The notes beneath the pieces are model-generated. The model was not told the origin of the DNA, searched no databases, and was given only the letters and a program-made list of their open reading frames with translations. This document shows positions 18,544 to 29,862 of a stretch of 63,941 nt of DNA, one piece after another (positions within the stretch are counted from its first letter, which is position 1; each line of letters starts with the position of its first letter). The position numbers and the translations under genes were made by a program. The stretch comes from Gammaproteobacteria bacterium (GTDB lineage: Bacteria > Pseudomonadota > Gammaproteobacteria > Pseudomonadales > Azotimanducaceae), in assembly GCA_002708765.1 (NCBI GenBank), contig PAPD01000032.1, forward strand, positions 1-63,941, given 5' to 3'.

Positions 18544-20396
18544 CAGATCGCGAGACCCTTAACTGACCTTCCACCGTAGATCACATTGATAATAGACCGA
18601 GTTCCCATAATCGCAGTAAACATCGAAGTCAAAATCCCGATAGACAAAGTAACGGCAAATCCTTTAACAGGACCTGTCCCGATACTGTATAAGATAACCG
18701 CTACTATCAAAGTCGTAATATTTGCATCTAATATAGTCACAAATGCGCGCTCAAAACCCGTATGAATGGCTTGTTGAGGCGGCAAACCACTCGCAAGCTC
18801 TTCCTTGATCCTCGAAAAAATCAATACATTCGCATCCACCGCCATTCCAACGGTCAAGACAATTCCGGCAATACCTGGCAGAGTAAGAGTTGCCGATAAG
18901 CTAGACATGACCGCCACTATAAGAACAAGATTTACGCCAAGAGCCAAGTTCGCTGCGAACCCGAAAACCTTGTAACGAAACAACATAAACAAAACCACAA
19001 GCCCCAAACCCACCATAACCGAAAAAGCGCCCAGTTTGATATTTTCCTCACCGAGGCTTGCCCCCACTGTCCGCTCTTCAGCGATGAACATGTCAGCAGC
19101 CAAAGCACCAGCTCTAAGCAATAATGCCAGCTCTCTGGCCTCACCCGACTGCAAGCCGGTTATTCTAAAATTAACCCCTAATGCTGATTGAACAGTCGCG
19201 AGACTAATCACTTTTTTTGTCACATATGGTTCAGAGACGAGCTGCTCTATTCCATTCTCAAAAACCAAGCGATCCCGGGTTTTGGTTTCGATAAAAACAA
19301 CCGCCATTCGCCGACCTACATTATATCTGGTAGCCCGATGCATGAGCTCCCCACCACTGCCATCGAGTCTGATGTTGACTTGAGGAAGGTTAGATTCGGG
19401 ATCAAATCCAATTTGTGCATCCAGCACACGATCTCCTCGAAGAATTACCTTTTTTTCAAGTCGTGCTTCAAGATCACCGTAATCATATATATCCGTAGAT
19501 GAGTTTCTAGCTTCGGCTGAAGCTTCCATCCGGAATTCAAGAGTTGCGACCTTACCAAGTATGTTTTTTGCTCTAGCAGTATCCTGAACACCCGGCAAAT
19601 CGACAACTATCCTGCTCCTTCCAAGGCGCTGAACTAAAGGCTCTGCTACACCTAATTCATTAACTCTATTTCGGATAGCCACCACATTCTGCTGAACTGC
19701 AAAATCCTCAATCTCTCGTATCTGAGCCAGATCTAATTCGATAGTCATTTCAGGCGCGGCAGGGTTACCGTTTACAAGATAGGTAGGGTACTTACTTCGC
19801 ACTAGCGATAAGGCTTTGCTTTCGACGCTTTCTTGGCCAAAACTGATTTGCAAGGTTTTATTGTCAGTGATGACAAATCCCGTATACCGAATTCGATTAT
19901 CTGGATCTCTAAACAGTTGCTTTATTTCCTGCTCTAGTCCTTTGAGCCGTTCCAGAATTACAGACTCGGTATCCACTTCCATCAGAAAATGCACGCCCCC
20001 CCTCAAATCCAAGCCATATTTCATTGGCACCGCACCCAAACCAGACAACCAGTCCGGGGTGGTGGGCGCTGAATTTAAAGCAACAACATAGTCTTCCTCA
20101 AAATCAAACAAAGCTAATTGAACAAAATCACGAGCTTTTAATTGATCCTGGTCATCATTGAAACGAATCAGGCCACTATTAGGTCCTAATGCCGCGCCAA
20201 AATATTCAATGCCCTCCTTAGAAAGCCTAGCGGTAGCAGCAATTAACGCTTCTTCGGATACATTGCCGTCAGCATTTCTATTGGAAATCTGGACCGCATA
20301 ATCTGGCGGATATAAGTTTGGAAGTGCGTAAATAAAACCCAACAGAGTCAAAACAGCGATTAAGAAATTCTTCCATAACGGATATCGGTTGATCAA
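18543..20396 (-). CDS. secD: Protein translocase subunit SecD
   Basis: SecD has 617 residues: an N-terminal TM, a large periplasmic P1/P4 region (with GLDLRGGVHFLMEVD and the PGVQDTARAK motif), and a five-TM block containing GMAVDANVLIFSRIKEEL. It follows yajC by 13 bp and overlaps secF by 1 bp. The gene set is the standard queA-tgt-yajC-secD-secF operon. Confidence 0.97.
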   Translation of the reverse strand: MINRYPLWKNFLIAVLTLLGFIYALPNLYPPDYAVQISNRNADGNVSEEALIAATARLSKEGIEYFGAALGPNSGLIRFNDDQDQLKARDFVQLALFDFEEDYVVALNSAPTTPDWLSGLGAVPMKYGLDLRGGVHFLMEVDTESVILERLKGLEQEIKQLFRDPDNRIRYTGFVITDNKTLQISFGQESVESKALSLVRSKYPTYLVNGNPAAPEMTIELDLAQIREIEDFAVQQNVVAIRNRVNELGVAEPLVQRLGRSRIVVDLPGVQDTARAKNILGKVATLEFRMEASAEARNSSTDIYDYGDLEARLEKKVILRGDRVLDAQIGFDPESNLPQVNIRLDGSGGELMHRATRYNVGRRMAVVFIETKTRDRLVFENGIEQLVSEPYVTKKVISLATVQSALGVNFRITGLQSGEARELALLLRAGALAADMFIAEERTVGASLGEENIKLGAFSVMVGLGLVVLFMLFRYKVFGFAANLALGVNLVLIVAVMSSLSATLTLPGIAGIVLTVGMAVDANVLIFSRIKEELASGLPPQQAIHTGFERAFVTILDANITTLIVAVILYSIGTGPVKGFAVTLSIGILTSMFTAIMGTRSIINVIYGGRSVKGLAI

Positions 20397-20409
20397 TTTT
20401 TAGAGCTCA

Positions 20410-20745
20410 CTATATATTCTTGATAGTGCCTTTTGGCAAAGCTTGGACTACAGCTGACTTCTGCAGTTTTAACTCTACTCCGTCCCCCGCTTCTAACACG
20501 ATAAATTGATCTTCCACTTTGACAATGCGTCCGACCAAACCTCCCCCTGTTATTATCTCATCCCCTTTTTCTAAGCCAGAAACAAGCTCGCGATGTTCTT
20601 TATTTCTCTTGCTTTGAGGCCTCCAGACTATGAAATAAAACACAAGAGCAAAAGCTATTATTATAAAAAGATCCAGAGGAAAACCGCCCGCCTGATTTGG
20701 TGCAGCATCAGTAGCATTCGCTAAAGGAATTAAATTTTCAAACAT
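20410..20745 (-). CDS. yajC: Sec translocon accessory protein YajC
   Basis: This small membrane protein of 111 residues associates with SecDF. It has a single TM helix (around residues 25-45, followed by the conserved WRPQSKRNKEHRELV), then a small soluble beta domain with the GDEIITGGGLVG motif. Its position between tgt and secD is canonical. Confidence 0.96.
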   Translation of the reverse strand: MFENLIPLANATDAAPNQAGGFPLDLFIIIAFALVFYFIVWRPQSKRNKEHRELVSGLEKGDEIITGGGLVGRIVKVEDQFIVLEAGDGVELKLQKSAVVQALPKGTIKNI

Positions 20746-20830
20746 AGTAACCCGCTTGACATTCGAATTGTTGACTCAAGACCGCATTCTCCCCGATTCC
20801 TCACTGACGAGCAAACAAAATAAAGAAGAT

Positions 20831-22994
<2,164 letters not shown>

Positions 22995-23014
22995 ATCTTT
23001 TAGCTTGTTCTTAT

Positions 23015-23101
23015 TGGTACCGGAGGTGAGACTCGAACTCACACTCCCGCAAAGGAACCGGATTTTGAATCCGGCGCGTCTACCAGTTCCGCCACTCCGG
23101 C
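23015..23101 (-). tRNA. tRNA-Leu (anticodon CAA)
   Basis: The 87-nt sequence folds as a class II tRNA. The acceptor stem GCCGGAG pairs with CTCCGGT, the D-arm has GGTAGACGCG, and the anticodon arm is CCGGA-TTCAAAA-TCCGG with CAA at 34-36. There is a long variable arm and a T-arm with GTTCGAGTC. CCA is encoded at the 3' end. The CAA anticodon reads UUG leucine codons. It stands just upstream of queA on the same strand. Confidence 0.97.
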
Positions 23102-23115
23102 CTTGAAGCGAGGCA

Positions 23116-23121
23116 AGTATA
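23116..23121 (-). promoter_or_regulatory. Probable -10 box of the tRNA-Leu gene
   Basis: TATACT on the minus strand lies 14 bp upstream of the mature tRNA 5' end. A weak -35 candidate (TGGTCC) lies 17 bp further upstream. It overlaps a dyad AGTGGT...ACCACT separated by 11 bp, whose role is unknown. Confidence 0.5.
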
Positions 23122-23268
23122 CCAGTGGTTTATCATGTGGACCACTAGATCCAAATATCGATTTCTGCGACCCCTGGACCGATCCAAACAATATTTTATG
23201 CAAAAAAATGGTGCTGCAGTAAAAAAACTGTAATGATCGATATATCTAGGTGATCATGGGAAGAAAGA

Positions 23269-24585
23269 ATGAGTGAGGCGACGCAAGAAACACCCTTTTG
23301 GTTAAAAGACAATTTCGCGCCCGTTTTTGAAGAAACAACCGCAACTGATCTCATAATCTCAGGGAAAATTCCTGAGCAACTGAACGGCAGACTTCTCAGA
23401 AATGGAGCAAATCCGAAATCAGGCTGGTCCGGGCACTGGTTCCTAGGAGACGGGATGCTTCATGGAGTCGAAATCCAGAACTCGAAAGCTAATTGGTACC
23501 GAAATAGATATGTAAAGACACCGATTTTTCATGATCCTGACGCAGACGTCATGAGCTCTTTGGGAGACATGTCAAGATCCACCGCAAATACTCACGTAAT
23601 TCATCATGCCGGAAAAATCATGGCCCTCGAAGAAGGGCACTGGCCTTACGTGCTCGATGACAAACTCGAAACTCTGGGACCAAATAATTTTGGTGGTAAA
23701 CTACATGGTCCGATGACTGCGCATCCGAAAACCTGTGCCGAAACAGGCGAATTGCTAGCCTTCGGCTATAGCATGACCCCTCCTTTTCTCACCTATCTTA
23801 GAGTATCTTCCAGCGGAGAGCTGGTTCAGGTTGAACCGATAAGTGTAAAAGGAGCCACGATGATTCACGATTTCAATGTAACCAGAAATCACGTCATCTT
23901 CATGGATTTGCCCGCAGTATGGAATTTATCTGGGATGGGAGAAACAGGACTGCCTGTTCTATGGGATGAAAGTTACGGAGCCCGTCTTGGAGTAATGCCA
24001 AGGAACGGAAGTGATAAGGATGTTACCTGGTATGATATTAATCCCTGTTACGTTTTTCATCCTCTTAACAGCTACGAAGAAGAGGACAAAATTGTGATCG
24101 ATGTCTGCCGGATGGAAGATACAATGAAACCGGGATCAAGTTCGCCGCCCATGTTATATCGATGGGTCATAGACCAAACTAAGGGCGCAGTAACCGAAAC
24201 ACAGATAGACGACAGGATGGCCGATTTCCCGAGGGTCTGTGATACAAGGGTAGGCCTGAAGTACAGATACGGGTACTGTGCGGCCTTCGCTGCTCACGCC
24301 CCGTATGCTGATGGATTTCTCAAATATGATCTTGATACACAGAAATCATTATTTCATGACTTAAAGGGGGGTCAAGGAAGTGAGCCCGTTTTTGTCAAGA
24401 ATCCCAACGGACAAGACGAGGACGATGGCTGGGTATTAAGTTACGTTTATCGCCCCGAAACAGACACGAGCGAGATCGTGATCCTGGATGCTAACGCTTT
24501 TGATAACGAACCTATCGCAAGGATTCATCTCCCCGTAAGAGTTCCAGCGGGATTTCACGGAAACTGGGTGCCCGACGGTTACTAA
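23269..24585 (+). CDS. Carotenoid oxygenase family protein (RPE65/CCD type)
   Basis: This is a non-haem iron dioxygenase of 438 residues that cleaves double bases of carotenoids or related isoprenoid or stilbene substrates. The N-terminus has the family element IPEQLNGRLLRNGANP and the LGDGMLHG motif. Four conserved iron-binding histidine contexts are visible: MTAHPKT, IHDFNVT, VFHPLNSYEE and the C-terminal GFHGNW. The ATG follows GGAAGAAAG. It stands alone, divergent from tRNA-Leu and convergent with a serine hydrolase. Retinal formation for a rhodopsin is one possibility, but neither a rhodopsin nor carotenoid synthesis genes are in the window. Confidence 0.88.
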   Translation: MSEATQETPFWLKDNFAPVFEETTATDLIISGKIPEQLNGRLLRNGANPKSGWSGHWFLGDGMLHGVEIQNSKANWYRNRYVKTPIFHDPDADVMSSLGDMSRSTANTHVIHHAGKIMALEEGHWPYVLDDKLETLGPNNFGGKLHGPMTAHPKTCAETGELLAFGYSMTPPFLTYLRVSSSGELVQVEPISVKGATMIHDFNVTRNHVIFMDLPAVWNLSGMGETGLPVLWDESYGARLGVMPRNGSDKDVTWYDINPCYVFHPLNSYEEEDKIVIDVCRMEDTMKPGSSSPPMLYRWVIDQTKGAVTETQIDDRMADFPRVCDTRVGLKYRYGYCAAFAAHAPYADGFLKYDLDTQKSLFHDLKGGQGSEPVFVKNPNGQDEDDGWVLSYVYRPETDTSEIVILDANAFDNEPIARIHLPVRVPAGFHGNWVPDGY

Positions 24586-24683
24586 CACAGGTAGTTCACT
24601 AGCCAGAAACTGGATTAAAGCATATACCCAAATTAATATGTTCTTGGCTGTTATTTCTGATAAAAAACCCAGTTGACGGTTAA

Positions 24684-25898
24684 TTAGTTTTCCAAGGCAC
24701 CGTATACAATACTCTTTAACTGGCCCCTGAAGTTAAAAGTTCCCGAAGGAACAAGCTGTGTCATGAAGATACAAAACATTTCTTCTCCAGGGTCGATCCA
24801 GAATATCGTAGAAGCCATGCCACCCCAGTAAAAATCATTCTTTCCATGTGTGTTAGCAGCTACTTCGTCTAACGTTAATGCAAAACCAAGCCCAAAACCA
24901 ATTCCCTCATAAGCCGTCTCCGAGAAGGACCCCACTGCAACAGATGCCAAGTCAGCTCCTCCCGGCAGGCGGTTCTTTAGCATCATTCTTAGCGTCCTAT
25001 TCCCGATTATCCTACAACCAGCATATTTGCCACCCCTGACTAACATCTCACAGAATTTGGCATAATCAGCGGTGGTGCTCACTAATCCGCCACCCCCAGA
25101 CCTGAAACGTTCTTTATCGGCGTAGATACTATCTTCAGGCGCATCTATCAACTGCAGTGTCTTGTTTTCAAGGCGACCATAGTTGGCCGCAAAACGTGCC
25201 ACTTTTGATTCATCGATTATGAAAGAGGTATCCGTCATCTCCAGCGGGTCAAATATGCGTTCTTTTAAAAACTCCGAAAAGGATTTACCCGATATAATTT
25301 CTACAAGAGCTCCGCAGACATCTGTAGAAAGCGAATAACACCACCTAGTACCGGGATCGAAAAGAAGCGGAACTTTAGCTAAGGATTCGACAAAATCTGC
25401 CTGGTTTTGAGAAAGTTCTCTTAGAGCACCATAGGATTTATCCACCGGATGATCGGAAGGAAATAAGTTCTGACCATAGGTCAGACCAGAGGTATGGCTC
25501 AGCAAATTACCTACAGAAACAGGCTTCAGGGGCTCCCTGGTCTCCATATTCTCGCCCTCCCCTTTAACCCATACACGCTGATTTTTCCATGAGGGGATAA
25601 AGCGATGGACAGGGTCAGATAGCTGAAATCTTCCTTCTTCGAACAACATCATTAGTGCCAAAGAGGTTATTGGCTTTGTCATAGAGTAGATCCTAAATAT
25701 GGTGTCGTCACGAACAGGATTGTTTTTCTCTATATCACTGAGCCCGAAAGATCTGGAATAGGCCATATGACCTTTCCTCCATACCAACACCTGACATCCG
25801 GCAATTTTTCTTGGGCTAACGTAGTTTGCTTGAAGATGGGTGCTAATCCTATCCAATCTACTAGGGTCAAATCCTGCAGACAGAGGATCAATATCCAT
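24684..25898 (-). CDS. Serine hydrolase of the beta-lactamase / penicillin-binding-protein fold
   Basis: This 404-residue class C beta-lactamase-like hydrolase is probably an esterase (EstB or family VIII type) rather than a resistance enzyme. The SxxK motif is at S72-K75 (SMTK). A Tyr-Ser motif (YSLSTD) replaces the usual YxN, and a late HGK-like motif is seen as THGKND. No signal peptide is visible, so it is likely cytoplasmic, which argues against a secreted lactamase. It converges on the carotenoid oxygenase gene and is downstream of an SDR gene on the same strand, 88 bp apart. Confidence 0.85.
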   Translation of the reverse strand: MDIDPLSAGFDPSRLDRISTHLQANYVSPRKIAGCQVLVWRKGHMAYSRSFGLSDIEKNNPVRDDTIFRIYSMTKPITSLALMMLFEEGRFQLSDPVHRFIPSWKNQRVWVKGEGENMETREPLKPVSVGNLLSHTSGLTYGQNLFPSDHPVDKSYGALRELSQNQADFVESLAKVPLLFDPGTRWCYSLSTDVCGALVEIISGKSFSEFLKERIFDPLEMTDTSFIIDESKVARFAANYGRLENKTLQLIDAPEDSIYADKERFRSGGGGLVSTTADYAKFCEMLVRGGKYAGCRIIGNRTLRMMLKNRLPGGADLASVAVGSFSETAYEGIGFGLGFALTLDEVAANTHGKNDFYWGGMASTIFWIDPGEEMFCIFMTQLVPSGTFNFRGQLKSIVYGALEN

Positions 25899-25986
25899 AT
25901 CTTTTCCTATATATGCTCAACATTTTTGCAAATACCTTTCGCCAAAGGAAGTTCAAAAGCTGTTTAGGCTTTCCAGCTACGCACAA

Positions 25987-26739
25987 CTACATCCCGCCCG
26001 TGACGTAGAGACATTGTCCGGTGATCCAGCTTGCTCCTGCTGATGCCATGAAAACAACCGCGTGGCCTATATCGTCTGGCGTGCCTAGCCTTCCCAAGGG
26101 AACACCAATGATTTTTTCGATAGGCTTATCCTCAGGAAAATTCGTAGACTGGTTAAAATTTTCTGTAGGAATCGGGCCTGGAGCAACCGCATTCACTCTT
26201 ATCTTGGGAGCTAATTCCAATGCAAAAGTTTGCGTAAGGCTATTTACTGCGGCTTTGGAGGCGCCGTATGGCCCATTTTTCATGCTTCCCTGTGCTTTGG
26301 CTGAACTAGAAGAGATGTTAACAATTACACCTTCTTCCATATAATTAGCTGCAGCCTGGCACGCAATGAAAACGGCCTTAAGATTAAGATCAATCTGAGC
26401 ATCCCATCTGTCTTCCGGTGTCTTCGTAAGATAACGCGGAGTAGCATCAGGCAAACCGCCAGCGTTATTAACCCAGACATCAATTCCACCATTTTCCGAA
26501 GCAAATGCCGCCAGACCTTCGACCTCTTGAGGCGCTGTGACATCGCAAACATATACTTTTATGCTTCGTCCCATCGAAGAGATCTCTTTTTGTAAACTCT
26601 CCAGATCAGACAGTGTCCTCGAACTTACCACCAGATCAGCTCCAGCCATCGCCATCTGAATAGCGATACCTCTTCCAATCCCCTTGCCCGCTCCCGTAAT
26701 TACTGCTCTCTTCCCGTCTAAACGAAATGGGTCAGCCAT
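25987..26739 (-). CDS. Short-chain dehydrogenase/reductase (FabG-like)
   Basis: This is a classical SDR of 250 residues using NAD(P)H to oxidise or reduce a hydroxy/keto substrate, not known here. It has the cofactor motif TGAGKGIG, NNAGG, the catalytic Ser in NISSSSAK and the YGASK active-site pair. The C-terminal segment is PGPIPTEN followed by GASWITGQCLYVTGGM. The start was set at the second ATG (26739) because AAGGAG lies 6 bp before it, while it directly abuts the first ATG (26745). Confidence 0.9.
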   Translation of the reverse strand: MADPFRLDGKRAVITGAGKGIGRGIAIQMAMAGADLVVSSRTLSDLESLQKEISSMGRSIKVYVCDVTAPQEVEGLAAFASENGGIDVWVNNAGGLPDATPRYLTKTPEDRWDAQIDLNLKAVFIACQAAANYMEEGVIVNISSSSAKAQGSMKNGPYGASKAAVNSLTQTFALELAPKIRVNAVAPGPIPTENFNQSTNFPEDKPIEKIIGVPLGRLGTPDDIGHAVVFMASAGASWITGQCLYVTGGM

Positions 26740-26884
26740 TTGCATCTCCTTAAACTTGTTAGCTATGATCTGCGCAGGTGAAAATTATTTGGTTGAAGAA
26801 TAACACCTCAAAGCCAACCAATGCGACCCAATCCAAATCATCAAGAATCCGCTAAAATATTCAAAATTCAAAGAGTATCACGTT

Positions 26885-27250
26885 ATGGCAGATGAAAAGA
26901 CAATCTTCGAGAAAGTGATTGATGGCGAAATCCCATCAAAGAAAATTTATGAGGATGAATTCGCAATAGTAATACACGACATAAATCCGCAAGCTCCAAC
27001 ACACGTTCTGATAATCCCCAAAACAAATGAGATACCCAAACTAAGCGACGCGAAAACAGAACACCAGAACCTTCTCGGACACCTGTTAATAGTCGCGGGA
27101 AAGATATCCCGACAGCTCGGAGTTGAAGATGCATTCAGATTAATTATCAACAATGGAGCGGAGGCAGGACAAACAGTTTTTCATTTACACATCCATATTC
27201 TCGCAAACAAAAGTTTCGAAGAAAGCTCCCTGGGTTCTGAGTTGGACTAG
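26885..27250 (+). CDS. HIT-family nucleotide hydrolase (HinT-like)
   Basis: This is a 121-residue histidine-triad protein, likely a purine nucleoside phosphoramidase. The beginning TIFEKVIDGEIPSKKIYED and the triad HLHIHIL at the C-terminal end are typical of HinT. It is monocistronic in appearance and divergent from the SDR gene. Confidence 0.93.
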   Translation: MADEKTIFEKVIDGEIPSKKIYEDEFAIVIHDINPQAPTHVLIIPKTNEIPKLSDAKTEHQNLLGHLLIVAGKISRQLGVEDAFRLIINNGAEAGQTVFHLHIHILANKSFEESSLGSELD

Positions 27251-27329
27251 CGAAAAATAAGCGAAGTACTTCAAGCCCGACAGATAGCGATCAACATCGA
27301 ACCAACTGAAAAAAGAAAGAATAGATCCG

Positions 27330-27533
27330 TTGACTGCAATCACGTTTTGGCCTAGTTTTTCTTTATGGAGTCTAAATGACGAGGCATTAATGCTAAAACA
27401 CGAACCAGTAGGTCTGGGTAAAGGACTAATGCATTATCTAGACTCTTCCGACCATGCCCCACAGCAAGTTAGCGAAATTGAAGAAAGCTTGCTAGCGCTT
27501 CATCACTACCACAACAAATACTACAGGCATTAG
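27330..27533 (+). CDS. Doubtful small ORF in a 374-bp spacer
   Basis: This reading frame of 67 codons starts with TTG in the otherwise empty spacer between the HIT gene and the P450 gene. No family is recognised. The product is His-rich at its end (LHHYHNKYYRH) and has no membrane segment. An internal ATG would give about 47 residues. No convincing ribosome site was seen. It may be chance; it is listed because nothing else explains this spacer, in which no RNA gene or repeat was found. Confidence 0.22.
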   Translation: MTAITFWPSFSLWSLNDEALMLKHEPVGLGKGLMHYLDSSDHAPQQVSEIEESLLALHHYHNKYYRH

Positions 27534-27624
27534 GAGTGACGCCACTGGAGCGGACAAGTAACCCATGTTATTCCAAAAGCAGACCAGAAACGAACGAAAT
27601 GTCCCAGAAGGAGCATGAAAACCT

Positions 27625-28920
27625 ATGAGCAAAAAGCTTGAGTTCAATCTTCTCGAAGACGAGACAAGAGAATGTCCCTTTAAATATTTCGAATCGATAC
27701 GAAATCTGGAGAAGTCCGTCTACTTCATGCCCGAATTAGAGGCCTTTTATGTCAGCAAATATGAAGACATCAGATACGTGAAAAAACACCCGGAAATTTT
27801 TAGTAATGACACCTCTAAGCTGAGCTACGAGGCGCGAGGAAAATCAAAAAATCTAGCCGAAGAGTATCGAGCAAAAAATGGTTGGGCACGCGTGTCAACG
27901 CTCCAAAGAACCGACCCCCCCAACCACACCAAGTACAGGACTCTTATAAAAGATGCTTTTTCTGTTGCACGCATAAGACAGATGACGAATTATATCGAGA
28001 CAGTGGTAAACGATCTTATCGATAATTTCATCGACGAAGATAACTGCGATTTTGTGTGGGATTTCAGCATACCCTTACCATGCACAGTGATAGCGGACCA
28101 GCTAGGAGTCCCCCGAGAAAAAATCTGGGACCTCAAAAAGTGGTCGGATGCCATGTTAGCTCCAGGGGGAGGATTCACTAATAACGACCAGGCGCTAGAG
28201 TGCGCTAAGCTAGTTGTAGAAGCCCAGAATTTTTTTGCTGGTGTCATAGATCAGAGAAGAAGAAAACCGAAGGCAGATATAATTACGGATCTGGCATTAG
28301 CCCAAATAAAAGACAGTCCTGATACAAAGGAAAGATCGCTGGACATGTACGAGTTGCAGGACCTCCTTGATCAGCTACTTACTGGAGGAAACGAAACGAC
28401 CACCAATGCAATAGGTTCAGGAATGATGATGATGTTGAAAAACCCAGCTTTGATGAGAAGATTGCAGGAAGAACCTGCCCTAATAAGAAACTTCATCGAA
28501 GAATCTCTGCGCTTCGAAACACCAGTCCTCCATCTTTGGCGTTTAGCAACCGAGGACACCGAATTGGGAGGAGTCGAAATCCCTAAAGGCTCCAGAGTTG
28601 CATTGGGATATGCCTCGGCTAACCGAGATGAGGCAATATTTGAGAATTCTGAGTCATTTGATCTGGAAAGAAAGAAAGCAGGGGCACACCTTGCTTTTGG
28701 CTCGGGTCCTCACCACTGCCCTGGAGCTGCGCTAGCGAGACAAGAAATGTATTCAGCCTTTACAATCCTATTGCACAGACTCAAAAATATTAGGACACTT
28801 GATCCGGAAGAACCGTTCAAACATGTGCCTAGCAGTTTTCTTAGGGGCCTAGAAAAATTAAATATTACATTCGAGATCGGTTCAAGGGAACGATACTTCC
28901 CAAATGCCTCGGTCTATTAA
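27625..28920 (+). CDS. Cytochrome P450
   Basis: This soluble bacterial P450 monooxygenase has 431 residues. The haem-binding loop FGSGPHHCPG carries the thiolate Cys365. The I-helix oxygen-activation motif is GGNETT (253-258) and the ExxR pair is E293/R296. Its substrate is unknown. Family members in marine proteobacteria often hydroxylate terpenes, steroids or alkyl chains. It heads a tight rightward cluster with an SDR, an LLM oxidoreductase and a Zn alcohol dehydrogenase. No ferredoxin or reductase partner is adjacent; the nearest ferredoxin in the window is the isc one. Confidence 0.94.
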   Translation: MSKKLEFNLLEDETRECPFKYFESIRNLEKSVYFMPELEAFYVSKYEDIRYVKKHPEIFSNDTSKLSYEARGKSKNLAEEYRAKNGWARVSTLQRTDPPNHTKYRTLIKDAFSVARIRQMTNYIETVVNDLIDNFIDEDNCDFVWDFSIPLPCTVIADQLGVPREKIWDLKKWSDAMLAPGGGFTNNDQALECAKLVVEAQNFFAGVIDQRRRKPKADIITDLALAQIKDSPDTKERSLDMYELQDLLDQLLTGGNETTTNAIGSGMMMMLKNPALMRRLQEEPALIRNFIEESLRFETPVLHLWRLATEDTELGGVEIPKGSRVALGYASANRDEAIFENSESFDLERKKAGAHLAFGSGPHHCPGAALARQEMYSAFTILLHRLKNIRTLDPEEPFKHVPSSFLRGLEKLNITFEIGSRERYFPNASVY

Positions 28921-28944
28921 GAAAGCTAAAAAAAGGGAACTAAC

Positions 28945-29862
28945 ATGGCAGACTACAAAGAAATCGATGTTCCGGACCAAGCGGGGAAAACAGCTCTCGT
29001 TACTGGCGCTAATACAGGGATTGGATATGATGCCGCTCGGGTACTGGCAGAGAGAGGAGCAAGAGTTCTGATCGGTTGCAGATCAGAAGAAAAGGCCTTG
29101 GCGGCAATCAGGAAAATAGAGCAACAATCACCTCACGCCGAACTCAAATGGATTAAATTGGATTTAGCGGACCTCGAATCAATTCAATTAGCCGCATCAG
29201 AAATTAATAGAGAAACTCGTCTAGACCTTCTAATTAATAACGCAGGAGTAATGGTCCCTCCTAAAACCCTAACGAAAGACGGATTCGAGCTACAATTCGG
29301 AGTTAATCACCTAGGACATTTCTCTTTAACAGGGCAAGTTGTTGAGAAAATCAGGCAAACTCCTGGGTCAAGAATAGTCAACGTCAGCAGCAACGCCCAC
29401 AAAGGAGGAGAGATATTCTATGACGATCTGAACGCCGAAAAAAATTACAGCCGAGTCAAACGATATCAGATGAGCAAATTCGCAAACATATTGTTCACCT
29501 ACGCCCTTCAGAGAAGACTATCCGAATCGGGATCCAGTGCCATTTCGGTCGCTTGTCACCCTGGCGGTTCAGCAACGGAATTGGGCAGGCATATACCATG
29601 GTTCTTCGGTATTTTGCTCGCACCTCTCTCTTTAATAATGAACTCTTCGGCAGAAGGTGCTCTTCCGACCCTGATGGCAGCGACCATGGCGGATATTTCT
29701 GGAGGAGATTATTTTGGGCCAATGAAATGGGGAGAAATGGCTCACTCAGCACACAAGGTAAATACAGATCCCGCTTCCCGAGATATAGAAAATGCGGAAA
29801 AACTCTGGGCTGTTTCTGAAGACATGACCGGCATCAAATTTGATTTCGGAGAATTAAAATGA
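28945..29862 (+). CDS. Short-chain dehydrogenase (retinol dehydrogenase-like)
   Basis: This SDR of 305 residues is of the longer type resembling retinol dehydrogenases and WW-domain oxidoreductases. It has TGANTGIG, NNAGVM, the VNVSS serine region and the active-site Tyr-Lys in YQMSK. After residue 215 there is a hydrophobic segment (IPWFFGILLAPLSLI) that may touch the membrane or form a substrate lid. It lies 24 bp after the P450 gene and overlaps the next gene by 4 bp (ATGA), so it probably oxidises an alcohol made by the P450. Confidence 0.88.
   Translation: MADYKEIDVPDQAGKTALVTGANTGIGYDAARVLAERGARVLIGCRSEEKALAAIRKIEQQSPHAELKWIKLDLADLESIQLAASEINRETRLDLLINNAGVMVPPKTLTKDGFELQFGVNHLGHFSLTGQVVEKIRQTPGSRIVNVSSNAHKGGEIFYDDLNAEKNYSRVKRYQMSKFANILFTYALQRRLSESGSSAISVACHPGGSATELGRHIPWFFGILLAPLSLIMNSSAEGALPTLMAATMADISGGDYFGPMKWGEMAHSAHKVNTDPASRDIENAEKLWAVSEDMTGIKFDFGELK

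Noticed and set aside
22995-23042. Upstream extension of queA over tRNA-Leu
   Set aside because: It would translate the tRNA 3' end; the family N-terminus starts at 22994.
23102-23135. AGGTGG-type dyad near tRNA-Leu as a phage attachment site
   Set aside because: No integrase, no direct repeat of the tRNA 3' end and no mobile element genes nearby.
24684-25898. Serine hydrolase as an antibiotic-resistance beta-lactamase
   Set aside because: There is no signal peptide and the YxN motif is altered; an esterase-type enzyme is more likely.
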